A model generated the notes under the pieces. The model searched no databases. It was given only the letters and a program-made list of their open reading frames with translations, and was not told where the DNA came from. Shown here piece after piece: positions 32,551 to 40,298 of a DNA stretch of 64,000 bases. The number at the start of each line of letters is the position of its first letter. Positions within the stretch are counted from its first letter, which is position 1. The stretch is from an uncultured Candidatus Cenarchaeum sp. (GTDB lineage: Archaea; Thermoproteota; Nitrososphaeria; Nitrososphaerales; Nitrosopumilaceae), in NCBI GenBank assembly GCA_958295735.1, contig OY282369.1, positions 604,161 through 668,160 of the forward strand. Direction: 5' to 3'. Position numbers and translations under genes: made by a program.

Positions 32551-32934
32551 GTGGCGGTGGTCTCCATATCTCTCAGCGACGCCCTGCTGGGGGAGATGGA
32601 CAAGCTGCAGGAGGGCGGCAGGTTCTCCGGGCGCTCGGAGATCATCAGGGCGGGGCTGCGGTCGTTCCTCGAGGAAGAAAAGCAGAGGCAGGACATGCGC
32701 GGGAAGCGCAGCGCCATACTCATGGCCGTCCACGACGAGCGGTTCGACGGGCAGGTGGTCGGGATAAAGCGCGAGTACGAGGACCTCATAACCACGCACC
32801 TCCACAGCAGGATCGGCGGCGGCAGGTGCGTCGAGATGTTCCTGCTGGACGGGGACGGCAGGAGGATAGAGTCGGTCACCAGGGGGTTCGTCGCGAGCAA
32901 GAACATGGACAACGTCCGCCTCGTGGTGCTTTAG
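32551..32934 (+). CDS. NikR/CopG-like ribbon-helix-helix metal regulator
   Basis: A 127-residue regulator. Residues 1-45 are a ribbon-helix-helix DNA-binding domain (VVSISLSDALLGEMDKLQEG, GRSEIIRAGLRSFL). Residues 50-127 match the NikR C-terminal ACT-like metal domain: ILMAVHDERFDGQVVGIKRE, TTHLHSRIGGGRCVEMFLLD. The H-x-H...C ligands of NikR are present, but the gap to Cys is eight residues instead of six, and the upstream His is not seen, so the metal may not be nickel. GTG at 32551 follows a TATA-like CTTAAATAACC (32522-32532). It lies between metal-binding-type microproteins, which suggests a metal-response locus. Confidence 0.82.
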   Translation: MAVVSISLSDALLGEMDKLQEGGRFSGRSEIIRAGLRSFLEEEKQRQDMRGKRSAILMAVHDERFDGQVVGIKREYEDLITTHLHSRIGGGRCVEMFLLDGDGRRIESVTRGFVASKNMDNVRLVVL

Positions 32935-32944
32935 GCGCGGGCCG

Positions 32945-33060
32945 GGCCGCGATCGGGCGCGGACCCGCGCCCAAACCGGAGCCGCACCAAGCGGCGGCGG
33001 GCCGCCCCGCGATCCCGCGCCCGGATCGCGGCGGGCGCGGGTCCGGGCGCGATCGGGTAC
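32945..33060 (+). repeat. dispersed repeat family A, copy 4
   Basis: Diverged copy: CCCAAACCGGAGCCGC ... GATCCCGCGCCCGGATCGCG, starting just after the NikR-like gene stop. Confidence 0.6.
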
Positions 33061-33067
33061 ACACTTA

Positions 33068-33206
33068 CCTTGCCCTCGCCGTCGACCGCCCCCACGTTCA
33101 ACGCCGGGAATAGGCACCGATCCGGGCGGCGGCCAGTCCTTGTACTCGCCGTCGACCGCCCCCGCGTCCGACGCCGGGAATAGGCACCGATCCGGGCGGC
33201 GGCTAG
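33068..33206. repeat. repeat unit E, 70-bp tandem copies ending at a gene stop
   Basis: CCTTG plus CTCGCCGTCGACCGCCCCC recurs with a 70-bp period (CCTTG at 33068, 33138 and 33208). The third repeat boundary is the TAG stop of the 58-residue gene (CTA, 33203-33205). Confidence 0.85.
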
Positions 33207-33379
33207 TCCTTGTCTTCGTCCTCGTCCTCGAAGCCCCAGGATTTGATCAGATCCTTCTGCAGCTTGTCCGCCTGCTTGCTGTTCAGGCTTGCCCCGCAGT
33301 TCTTGTGGGTGGGCACCACGATCATCCCCTCCAGCTTGTACTCCACCTCGTACAGGTGCACCTTCGGGCAGTCGCACAT
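33203..33379 (-). CDS. small Cys/His-containing protein (58 residues)
   Basis: A 58-residue product, MCDCPKVHLYEVEYKLEGMI to the acidic end EDEDEDKD. It carries a C-x-C at the N-terminus (C2, C4), H8, H25 and C28 (THKNCGASLN), which could bind one metal ion. The ATG at 33377-33379 is placed 25 bases below a TATA box (CAATATAG, rc about 33402-33410); the frame is open upstream to 33517 but that would precede the promoter. Function unknown; it may be a metal-binding or protein-contact microprotein. Confidence 0.75.
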   Translation of the reverse strand: MCDCPKVHLYEVEYKLEGMIVVPTHKNCGASLNSKQADKLQKDLIKSWGFEDEDEDKD

Positions 33380-33560
33380 GGCGCCAATTCCGGCGGCTCC
33401 TCTATATTGCTTGTGGGGCAGCGGGCGGCGATCGCAGCGCCGGTTCGCGGCGCGGCGCCCGGCCGGCGCGCCCGGCGGGGCGGCGCCGGCGCGGAACGCG
33501 CGGCCCACGGCGCGCATCGATCCGGCGGATTACTGCGCGCCGGCCCGCGGGCGCTGCCGA

Positions 33561-33680
33561 TCAGTCGCCAGGCGCGGAGCTGGACTCGCCGGGCCCCATC
33601 CCCGAGTTCGGGCCTAACGGTGCCCGAGGCACGGGCACCTCGCGGCCGTGATAGGACGTCTTCGTCTTTCTTGTCCTCAT
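33561..33680 (-). CDS. basic microprotein (39 residues)
   Basis: A very short gene in a low-GC patch. The product is MRTRKTKTSYHGREVPVPRA then PLGPNSGMGPGESSSAPGD: a basic N-terminus and a Pro/Gly-rich, disordered tail. ATG at 33680 lies 27-30 bases below a TATA box (TTTTTAAATAAATG, rc about 33706-33718); an upstream in-frame ATG at about 33710 would overlap the TATA box itself. Not recognised. The clean promoter spacing and the drop in GC support it, but there is no homology evidence. Confidence 0.5.
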   Translation of the reverse strand: MRTRKTKTSYHGREVPVPRAPLGPNSGMGPGESSSAPGD

Positions 33681-33726
33681 TTTCTGGAATGTTGTCTTGT
33701 CTGCTGTCATTTATTTAAAAATGCGA

Positions 33727-33815
33727 CGGGACGGCAGTTAACGCAAGGGCAGGCCGCCCTGCACGCCGTTTCCAGCCCTGGAATTCCGCGAAGCGCGGAG
33801 TCTGGCGCCCCGGGG
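33727..33815 (-). repeat. dispersed repeat family C, copy 2
   Basis: Reverse complement matches 18625-18711, sharing the TTAACGCAAGGGCAGGCCGC core. The rest of 33816-34145 is GC-rich with no supported gene. Confidence 0.65.
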
Positions 33816-34180
33816 CGGCGCCGGGCGGGATCGCGGCGGTCCCGGCTGCGCGCCCCGGGGCGCGGCGGCGGAAAGTAGCGGCAGGCCGGGGCAGGGGCAC
33901 GGCCGCGCGCGATGCGGCGCGCGGAATCACCCGGCGGAACGGGCCGCGGCGGAGGCCGAGGATGCGCCATTTCGCGCACCGCGAATGGCGGCTCCTCCAG
34001 GCCATGCCCGCCCCGACGATCGGCGGAGCGGGGCAGAACGTCGCCGCGGCGAATGCGGACGGCGGCGGGCGCGGGAGCACGTTTTCGGTTTTTGGCGGAG
34101 CCCGCGGCCGCCGGGGGCGCGATCGTGGGACGGCCGCCGGCCGCGCTAGTATTTTATAGTACGGTATTATACCTCGTTAC

Positions 34181-34285
34181 ATGATCACCTGCAGATGCTG
34201 CTCGAGGGACTTTCCGCCCACCAAGGACGGCCTGGCGGCGATGACCATGCACGAACTCATCCACGCCGCGGTCATTACGGACTGA
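34181..34285 (+). CDS. 34-residue microprotein with CxCC and HELIH
   Basis: The product MITCRCCSRDFPPTKDG and then LAAMTMHELIHAAVITD has three N-terminal cysteines (C4, C6, C7) and, near the end, HELIH, the pattern of zinc-binding HExxH sites. At 34 residues it cannot be a peptidase, but Cys3/His2 could bind zinc as a mini-finger. ATG at 34181 follows a TATA box (TATTTTATAG, 34150-34159) by 25 bases, and the low-GC promoter patch stands out. The coiled-coil gene begins 49 bases after its stop and has its own TATA box. Function unknown. Confidence 0.65.
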   Translation: MITCRCCSRDFPPTKDGLAAMTMHELIHAAVITD

Positions 34286-34333
34286 CCCGGAGCCCAACCC
34301 AACTTTTTTAACCGTTGCGGGGCGTTTTTTCGC

Positions 34334-36229
34334 ATGGCAGCGAAGGCATCCCCGAAAAGGCCGCAGGGCGGCGGTTCCGGGGCGGGGCCGGGGGCCAGGG
34401 CCAAGCGGGAGGCCGCGGGGCCGGGGGCCAGGGCCAAGCGGGAGGCCGCGGGGCCGGGGGCCAGGGCCAAGCGGGAGGCCGCGGGGCCGGGGGCCAGGGC
34501 CAAGCGGGAGGCCGCGGCGGCGAAGGCCAAGCGGGAGGCCGCGGGGCGCGGGGGCGGCCCGTCCGCGGGGCGCCGCCGAGCCGCGGCGCCCCCCGGCGGG
34601 GCGGGGGGGAGGGATCCGGCGCGGGGCGCCGTCGAGTCGGCGCTGCTCAGGATGGCCGGCACCACGAAGTCGCTGTTCGCCGAGGTGAAGGCCGTGTCCG
34701 ACTCGACCAGGGCGGTGGCCAGGGAGGTGAAGGCGGTGGCCAGGGAGGTGAAGGCGGTGGCCAGGGAGGTGAAGGCGGTGTCCGACTCGACCAGGGTGGC
34801 GTCGCGCGAGGCCAGGGCGATGGCGGGGATATTCGCGGAGAACCAGAAGATCCTCGTCTCCATGAGGTCCATGATGGACGCGCTGACCTCGGCCACGGAG
34901 CAGATCCAGGGGCAGTTCTCGAGGGTGGCCGTGCTGGAAAAGGACGCGCAAAAGCTGTACGCCGGGCTCAACTACGCGAAGGCCCAGTCGGCCGCGGTCT
35001 CCAGGATGGGCGACCAGGCGGCCAGGCTGCAGGAGAGGATGGAGAAGATCGAGAAGGACAAGGGCCTGGCGGACGCGGGGAGCATCGCGCGCAAGGTCTC
35101 GGACAGCGTGGACGCGGCAAGGAACAACGCGGTGATGATAACCAGGATAGGGAGGCGCCTGGACGAGGTCGGGAAGGAGGTGAAGGCGGTGGCGGGCAAG
35201 ACGGACTCGGCGCTGGCGGCCGGCCCCGGGATCGACGCGCTGGGTTCCAGGCTCGAGGAGATCAGGGCCGGCGCCGAGTCGTCGAGGGAGGCGGGGGAGA
35301 GGGAGGCCGAGTCCCTCCGGGACCAGATGCGGGCCCTGGCCGAGAGGATGCAGCCGGTCTCCGCGGTATCCTCCCAGGTGGCCGGGCTGTCCGCCGAGGT
35401 GGCCAGGCTGCAGGCGATGGCCGGCGAGGCGGCCGGGGGGGCCGGCGCGCTCGGGGCCGCGATGGACGGCGTGAGGTCGGAGGTGCGCGAGGCGGCGGCC
35501 AGGGCGGAGGTGCTGGCGGGGATGGCCGGAAAGCTGCAGGCGATGGAGTCGGAGGTGGCCGCGCTGGCCAAGCGGGCCGACGCGACGGCGTTCGCGGGCG
35601 AGGGCCTCAAGGCGGTCGAGTCGGACATCGCGGAGATGAAGCGGGACATGCTGTCCAGCTCCGCGTCGGTGCGGGACAGGGTCTCGTCGCTGGCCGCGGC
35701 GGCGGAGAGGTCGGGGGCCGCGGCGGCCGAGTCGCGCGCGAGGGCCGAGGGGGCGTTCGCGGAGATCAGGGCGCTGCGCGAGGATGCCGCCGCGTCGTCC
35801 GACGGCTCGTCCAGGGAGATGATGGCGCTGCTCAGGCTCGCTGGGTACCAGTCGGGAATCAGGATGAGGGCCGAGTCCAAGTACGGCGGCATCGGCGAGC
35901 TGAGGGGCATGGTGGAGCAGACGGCCGAGATCGCCGCGCTGTTCGGCAGGCTGTCGGCCGACTCGGCCGGCCGGATGCCCATGCCCCGCGAGGTCTCGCA
36001 GTGGGCCGTCTCGAAGATCCTCGACTGCGCGGACAGGTGGGAGGTGAGGTTCTCCGAGGTGTACGGGCTGCTCAAGGACGGCCTGGGCCGCGACGCGCTG
36101 AGGGAGGCGGCGGGGGCCAGGCAGGTGAGGGAGATATACGGATCCAGGGCGGCCGAGGAGATGAGGGCCGACCTGGAGACCGGGGACGCGGCGGCCGGCG
36201 GGCGGGACCCGGGGCGGGCGCCGGCGTAG
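34334..36229 (+). CDS. large coiled-coil protein with Lys/Arg/Ala-repeat N-terminal tail
   Basis: A 631-residue protein without signal or membrane segments. Residues 18-65 are four 11-residue repeats (GPGARAKREAA) encoded by 33-bp DNA repeats, giving a histone-H1-like basic tail. Residues 105-160 hold REVKAVA repeats, and the rest to about 490 is long coiled coil (MSSMMDAL-like and LQERMEKIEKDKG stretches). The C-terminal 130 residues (MALLRLAGYQSG to AVSKILDCADRWEVRFSEVY) look globular. ATG at 34334 lies 25 bases below TATA box TTTTTTAACC (34303-34312). A DNA-binding tail plus coiled coil suggests a chromosome-organising or cytoskeletal role, which is inference. Confidence 0.75.
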   Translation: MAAKASPKRPQGGGSGAGPGARAKREAAGPGARAKREAAGPGARAKREAAGPGARAKREAAAAKAKREAAGRGGGPSAGRRRAAAPPGGAGGRDPARGAVESALLRMAGTTKSLFAEVKAVSDSTRAVAREVKAVAREVKAVAREVKAVSDSTRVASREARAMAGIFAENQKILVSMRSMMDALTSATEQIQGQFSRVAVLEKDAQKLYAGLNYAKAQSAAVSRMGDQAARLQERMEKIEKDKGLADAGSIARKVSDSVDAARNNAVMITRIGRRLDEVGKEVKAVAGKTDSALAAGPGIDALGSRLEEIRAGAESSREAGEREAESLRDQMRALAERMQPVSAVSSQVAGLSAEVARLQAMAGEAAGGAGALGAAMDGVRSEVREAAARAEVLAGMAGKLQAMESEVAALAKRADATAFAGEGLKAVESDIAEMKRDMLSSSASVRDRVSSLAAAAERSGAAAAESRARAEGAFAEIRALREDAAASSDGSSREMMALLRLAGYQSGIRMRAESKYGGIGELRGMVEQTAEIAALFGRLSADSAGRMPMPREVSQWAVSKILDCADRWEVRFSEVYGLLKDGLGRDALREAAGARQVREIYGSRAAEEMRADLETGDAAAGGRDPGRAPA

Positions 36230-36444
36230 CCCGCGGGGGCGCCGCCCCCGGCCGGGGTTCGCGGCGGGCGGATCCCGGCCCGCGCGGCGGCCCGCCGCCG
36301 CGGGCCGAGCGCGCCTGGAGGGGGGGGATCGGGGCCCGGGGGCGCCGCCGGCCCCGCGCGCCGCGCCGCCGGATCCGGCCGCGCCGCCTCGGCGCGGAGA
36401 ATGCGCCCGGAGGGCGGCGGCCGCGTTCCCGGGGGCGGCCGGCC

Positions 36445-38472
36445 TCACGCGTCGCGCGCCGCGTCGTACCGCTGGATCTGGTCGCGCCGCCTCTTCAGCA
36501 CGGCGAATATGCCCACTATCCCGGCCACCCACATGGCGCTGAACAGCATGGTGTAGGGGTTGACGTACATGTAGGGCGTGGCGTTGCTTATGCTGGAGCG
36601 CAGCTCCAGGGCCGAGGCCTTGATGTTGGACATGCCGGTGTGGTATGCCGAGCTGTCCACGGGCGAGACGGAGATCCCGGTCGCCGTGGCCGCCATCGAG
36701 TCCAGGTGCGCGTGCATTATCCCCCAGTCGGTGTCCGACGTGCTGAATATCCACACGGGGTTGCCCGACTCGGGCAGGTGGGCCCTCACGTCCTGCACGA
36801 GGGACGCGGCGGCGAGCGGCTCGGTGGTGCGGGCTATCTCGGTGAGGTGGCCCCGCGCGAGGTCCAGGGGGTACACGCCCTTCGCGTACCCGTCGAGCGC
36901 GACGAACGCGCCGAACGCGATCAGCGCCACTATCCCGGATACTGCCATCTTGTAGGCGACGTCGGCCATTCTCTCCTCCCTTCCCCGATGCCCCGCCGGG
37001 GGCCGCCCGTCCCTTTTAAACCTAGAGTGGGCGAGGCTCATGTAGGCGATGAAAAAGTAGCCGGACGTCTGCAGCCCGATTATCGGGGCGAAGACGGCGT
37101 TGTTGGAGAATATCGCGACGAAGACGCCGAGCACCCCGTACACGCCGAAAAAGGCCTCGAGCAGGGTGGTCTTGGTGAACGGGAGGTTGTACGCCTTGTC
37201 GCGCCAGCCGTCGGTGTTCTTCACTATGCCGTACTTTGGGGTGCGCAGGAACTCGTTCTTCTTCCCCACCAGCGCGTCGAACACGGCCACCGTGTTGTTC
37301 ACGGACATGCCGAAGCTGTACACGAGGAGCGCCGGCAGGATCTTGGCCTTGGAGCGCCACGTCCCCCCGTACATGCGGTGTATCACCATCAGGTACGCGC
37401 CGGGCCCCATCGCGAGGTAGATGGCGATGGTCACGGCCGGCAGGAAGCTGACCAGGTGCATGTTGACGTCGGAGGCTAGCAGTATGGGCAGGGTGAGGAA
37501 CTGCACCAGCATGAGCGGGAAGACGATGTGGCGCGTGAGCTGGACGAACGCCTGGATCTTGGCCTCGGCGGCCAGGCCGCGCTTGACCACGATGTCCACG
37601 AGCAGCTTCAGCGCGCACTGGATGGAGCCCTTCGCCCAGCGGAACTGCTGCCGCTTGGCCGCGTTCATCTGCACGGGCAGCTCGGCGTCTATGACCATGT
37701 CCTTGAGGAACAGGCACCGCCAGCCGCGCATCTGCGCGCGGTAGCTCAGGTCGAGGTCCTCCACCAGCGTGGCGGTGTGCCAGCCGCCGGCGTCCTCTAT
37801 GCATTCCCTCCTCCATATGCCGGCGGTCCCGTTGAAGTTCATGAACAGGCGGGAGTCGCTCTTGGCCTTCTGCTCGACCAGGAAGTGGAAGTCCAGGCTG
37901 AGCGCCTGCGCCTTCGTTATGGTGGAATAGTTCTCGTTCACGTGGCCCCACCGGCACTGCACCATGCCTATGTTGGACTCGGCGAAGTGGGGCATGGCGC
38001 GGCTGAGGAACCACTTGGGGGGGATAAAGTCCGCGTCGAATATCGCGACGTACTCCGTGTCCGTGGTGCGCATGGCGTGCTTCAGGGCGCCCGCCTTGTA
38101 GCCGTCCCTGGTGCCGCGCCGCACGTGCTGTATGCGGAAGCCCAGGCGCCTGTACCGCTCCACCAGGCCCTCCACCATCTGGACGGTGCCGTCGTCCGAG
38201 TCGTCCAGCACCATTATCCGCATGCGGTCCTTCGGGTAGTCCATTGCGCAGACGGCCTCTATGAGCCGGGAGGCCACGTACTTTTCGTTGTATATGGGAA
38301 GGTGCACGGTCACCGCCGGCTCCCCCACCTGCGCTGTGGCGTGCATCCCGGTGCGCCGGGCCGAGAGCAGCGCGAGGTAGTAAAAGTTGCACGTGTACAG
38401 CGTTATCAGCACGGCGGACGTTATGAACACGTTGAAGATCATCATGGTGAACGGGTTGACGTCCAGAAGCAT
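36445..38472 (-). CDS. membrane glycosyltransferase family 2 (cellulose-synthase-like)
   Basis: A processive-type GT2 of 675 residues. Two N-terminal membrane segments (about residues 8-34) precede the catalytic domain with VHLPIYNEKYVASRLIEA, LDDSDDGT (nucleotide-binding Asp), FDADFIPP (DxD), EDLDLSYRAQMRGW (TED-like) and QQFRWAKGSIQ (Q-x-x-R-W). Five or more membrane helices follow, then an outside domain (about 520-640) and a last helix before an Arg-rich end. It probably makes or extends a surface polysaccharide from a nucleotide sugar. ATG at 38472 lies 25 bases below TATA box CATAAATACG (rc about 38491-38500); the frame above that is repeat sequence. Confidence 0.92.
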   Translation of the reverse strand: MLLDVNPFTMMIFNVFITSAVLITLYTCNFYYLALLSARRTGMHATAQVGEPAVTVHLPIYNEKYVASRLIEAVCAMDYPKDRMRIMVLDDSDDGTVQMVEGLVERYRRLGFRIQHVRRGTRDGYKAGALKHAMRTTDTEYVAIFDADFIPPKWFLSRAMPHFAESNIGMVQCRWGHVNENYSTITKAQALSLDFHFLVEQKAKSDSRLFMNFNGTAGIWRRECIEDAGGWHTATLVEDLDLSYRAQMRGWRCLFLKDMVIDAELPVQMNAAKRQQFRWAKGSIQCALKLLVDIVVKRGLAAEAKIQAFVQLTRHIVFPLMLVQFLTLPILLASDVNMHLVSFLPAVTIAIYLAMGPGAYLMVIHRMYGGTWRSKAKILPALLVYSFGMSVNNTVAVFDALVGKKNEFLRTPKYGIVKNTDGWRDKAYNLPFTKTTLLEAFFGVYGVLGVFVAIFSNNAVFAPIIGLQTSGYFFIAYMSLAHSRFKRDGRPPAGHRGREERMADVAYKMAVSGIVALIAFGAFVALDGYAKGVYPLDLARGHLTEIARTTEPLAAASLVQDVRAHLPESGNPVWIFSTSDTDWGIMHAHLDSMAATATGISVSPVDSSAYHTGMSNIKASALELRSSISNATPYMYVNPYTMLFSAMWVAGIVGIFAVLKRRRDQIQRYDAARDA

Positions 38473-38524
38473 GCGGGATGGCGGGCGCGTGGCCGTATTT
38501 ATGTACGGCGCGGCGCGGCGGGCG

Positions 38525-38610
38525 CGAGGTCGCGTACCCGCCGGTCGCAGGCGCGAAAACGCTTCCGCTGATCTGGATCCGCGCCTGCGGGGCGGGGGTT
38601 GCCGGCCTCG
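38525..38610 (-). repeat. dispersed repeat family B, copy 3
   Basis: Reverse-oriented copy: GAGGTCGCGTACCCG ... GGGGGTTGCCGGCCTC, with arms CGCAGGCGCGAAAA and GCGCCTGCGG inside. Confidence 0.75.
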
Positions 38611-38664
38611 TGCCGCGGCGGGCGCGCGGCCGCGGGGCGGGGGCGCGGAAACCGCCCCGCCGAT

Positions 38665-38880
38665 CCGGATCCGCGCCCGCAAGGCGGGGGCCGCCGGCCC
38701 CGCGCCGCGGAGGGCGCGGGCCCGCCCGAGCCGGATCCGCGCCCGCAAGGCGGGGGCCGCCGGCCCCGCGCCGCGGAGGGCGCGGGCCCGCCCGAGCCGG
38801 ATCCGCGCCCGCAAGGCGGGGGCCGCCGGCCCCGCGCCGCGGAGGGCGCGGGCCCGCCCGAGCCGGAACCGCGCCCGGAT
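38665..38880. repeat. 66-bp tandem repeats (three units plus a part)
   Basis: CGCGCCGCGGAGGGCGCGGG recurs at 38701, 38767 and 38833. The block fills the spacer between the glycosyltransferase promoter and the ferredoxin 3' end; no gene is supported in 38473-38900. Confidence 0.9.
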
Positions 38881-38889
38881 CGCGGCGGA

Positions 38890-39079
38890 TGCGGGCCCGC
38901 GCCGCGGCGGCCTACTTTTGCCCGAATATCTTGACGGCCTTCGGCGGGCAGATGCGGGCCCGCGCCGCGGCGGCCTACTTTTGCTCGAATATCTTGATGG
39001 CCTTCGGCGGGCAGACGCGGGCCCGCGCCGCGGCGGCCTACTTTTGCTCGAATATCTTGATGGCCTTCGGCGGGCAGAC
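38890..39079. repeat. three 63-bp copies of the ferredoxin gene 3' end
   Basis: CCTACTTTTG followed by CTCGAATATCTTGATGGCC occurs at 38911, 38974 and 39037. Only the last is the true gene end (CTA is its stop); the other two are downstream duplicates that copy the stop and about 13 codons. Confidence 0.95.
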
Positions 39080-40000
39080 GCCCTCGCAGGCCAGGCAGAA
39101 TATGCAGTCCGGCTCCTTGGACATGAGCGGCTTTTTGTCGGAGGCCGCGTTCCCCGGCGTGTCGAAGAACTCGTACACGCTCACCGGGCAGGCGTCTATG
39201 CACGCGCCGTCGGCGACGCAGATGTCGTAGTCGACGGAGACGAACTCGCCCCACACCCCCATCACCTTGTTGTCCGAGCCCTTGCGGCCCCACGTCTTGA
39301 TGGTGTGGTCGCCCGCGCCGAACGGGGAGGATGGCGGGATCTTGGTCTTGAAGGACACGTCGATGGGGCCCGGCTTGGCGCCGTCCACGTCCCACGTCAC
39401 CGGCACGTCCGCGCCGCCCGCGGCCGCTGCGGCGTCCGCCGGATCCGGCATCTTGAGCTTGGGCTTCGCGTCGGGGACTATCTTGGCCAGCGGGGTAAGC
39501 TCGATCAGGCGGGCCGCGGCCCCCTCCTCCGAGAGATCCTCGGCGGCGGCCAGGCGCTTGGTCATCTTGTCGGCCAGTATCGTATTGCGCAGTATGGTGT
39601 CCATCACCATCTTCGCGAAGTGGTCCGCCTTTTTCCTGTAGTCGCGGACCCACTGGCGGTCGCCGAACCTCTCCACGGGGAACACCTGGTAGATGATGTC
39701 CACCACCTCGCCGGTGACGATCTCGACGGTCACGCTCAGCTCGACCTCGTCGTACCCCGGCGCGCCGGGATCGTCCGAGCTGCGCTCCGTCCAGCGGTAC
39801 GTGGCGTACACCCTGTCGGCGTAGCGGTCCATCTCAAACGTCTTCTTCAGGCCGTCGTGCACGGACGCGATCTCGTCCGGATCGTCAAGGGTTATCGGCA
39901 ACCGGTACAGGCCGAGCTTGTAGCCGTGCAGCGGATAGACGCCCCGCTTCGCGGTGGGGGCCTCCATGGAATACACGCGGTCCTTGAGCAGGAGGGACAT
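39038..40000 (-). CDS. ferredoxin-domain protein (zinc/7Fe-ferredoxin-like C-terminus)
   Basis: A 320-residue protein. The C-terminal 85 residues form a two-cluster ferredoxin resembling the archaeal zinc-ferredoxin type: DYDICVADGACIDACPVSVY and CIFCLACEGVCPPKAIKIF, preceded by AGDHTIKTWGRKGSDN. The first site has Asp in place of the second Cys (C-x-x-D), so a 3Fe-4S or exchangeable cluster is likely. The N-terminal 210 residues are a domain I do not recognise (YATYRWTERSSDDPG, VELSVTVEIVTGEVVDI). It should carry low-potential electrons, possibly for the 2-oxoacid oxidoreductase at 62-64 kb. ATG at 40000, TATA (GTTTTTAAC) 25 bases above. Confidence 0.88.
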   Translation of the reverse strand: MSLLLKDRVYSMEAPTAKRGVYPLHGYKLGLYRLPITLDDPDEIASVHDGLKKTFEMDRYADRVYATYRWTERSSDDPGAPGYDEVELSVTVEIVTGEVVDIIYQVFPVERFGDRQWVRDYRKKADHFAKMVMDTILRNTILADKMTKRLAAAEDLSEEGAAARLIELTPLAKIVPDAKPKLKMPDPADAAAAAGGADVPVTWDVDGAKPGPIDVSFKTKIPPSSPFGAGDHTIKTWGRKGSDNKVMGVWGEFVSVDYDICVADGACIDACPVSVYEFFDTPGNAASDKKPLMSKEPDCIFCLACEGVCPPKAIKIFEQK

Positions 40001-40116
40001 CCAGCATGTGTGGGAGGCGCGCCGTTAAAAACCTTCCAATCGGGGGGCATGATGATGCCGGCGCAGGGGCGCCCCGAAGGCGGGGCGCGGCAGGGGCGGG
40101 GCGGCGGCGTGTTGAA

Positions 40117-40191
40117 AGGGCCCGGGGGGCTTCGATCCCCCGACCTGGCGGTCCGGAACCGCCCGCACTGTCCAGACTGTGCCACGGGTCC
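40117..40191 (-). tRNA. tRNA-Arg (CCG), unusual
   Basis: Anticodon stem GGCGG/CCGCC holds loop TTCCGGA with anticodon CCG (plus-strand 40154-40156). Acceptor GGACCCG against CGGGCCC has an A3:C70 mismatch, the T loop reads ATCGAAG (A at position 54 rather than T), the discriminator is T, and CCA is not encoded, unlike the two other tRNAs here. A TATA box (GGTTAATTACG, rc about 40211-40221) lies 25 bases upstream, so it is probably transcribed. Confidence 0.82.
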
Positions 40192-40298
40192 GGCCTCCGC
40201 CGGCAGGGCCGCGTAATTAACCTTGGCGCCGGCGGCGGCAACCGGCATGCGCGCCTGCCAGATTCCCAGGCGCTTCCCCGTCCGGAACGCGGAGCGCG

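Noticed and set aside
33962-34159. 65-codon plus-strand frame before the 34-residue gene
   Set aside because: No TATA box at the right distance and it runs through the promoter of the next gene.
36445-38814. N-terminal extension of the glycosyltransferase frame to 38814
   Set aside because: The extra part lies in 66-bp repeats and family B sequence, upstream of the TATA box; the start at 38472 fits promoter and family.
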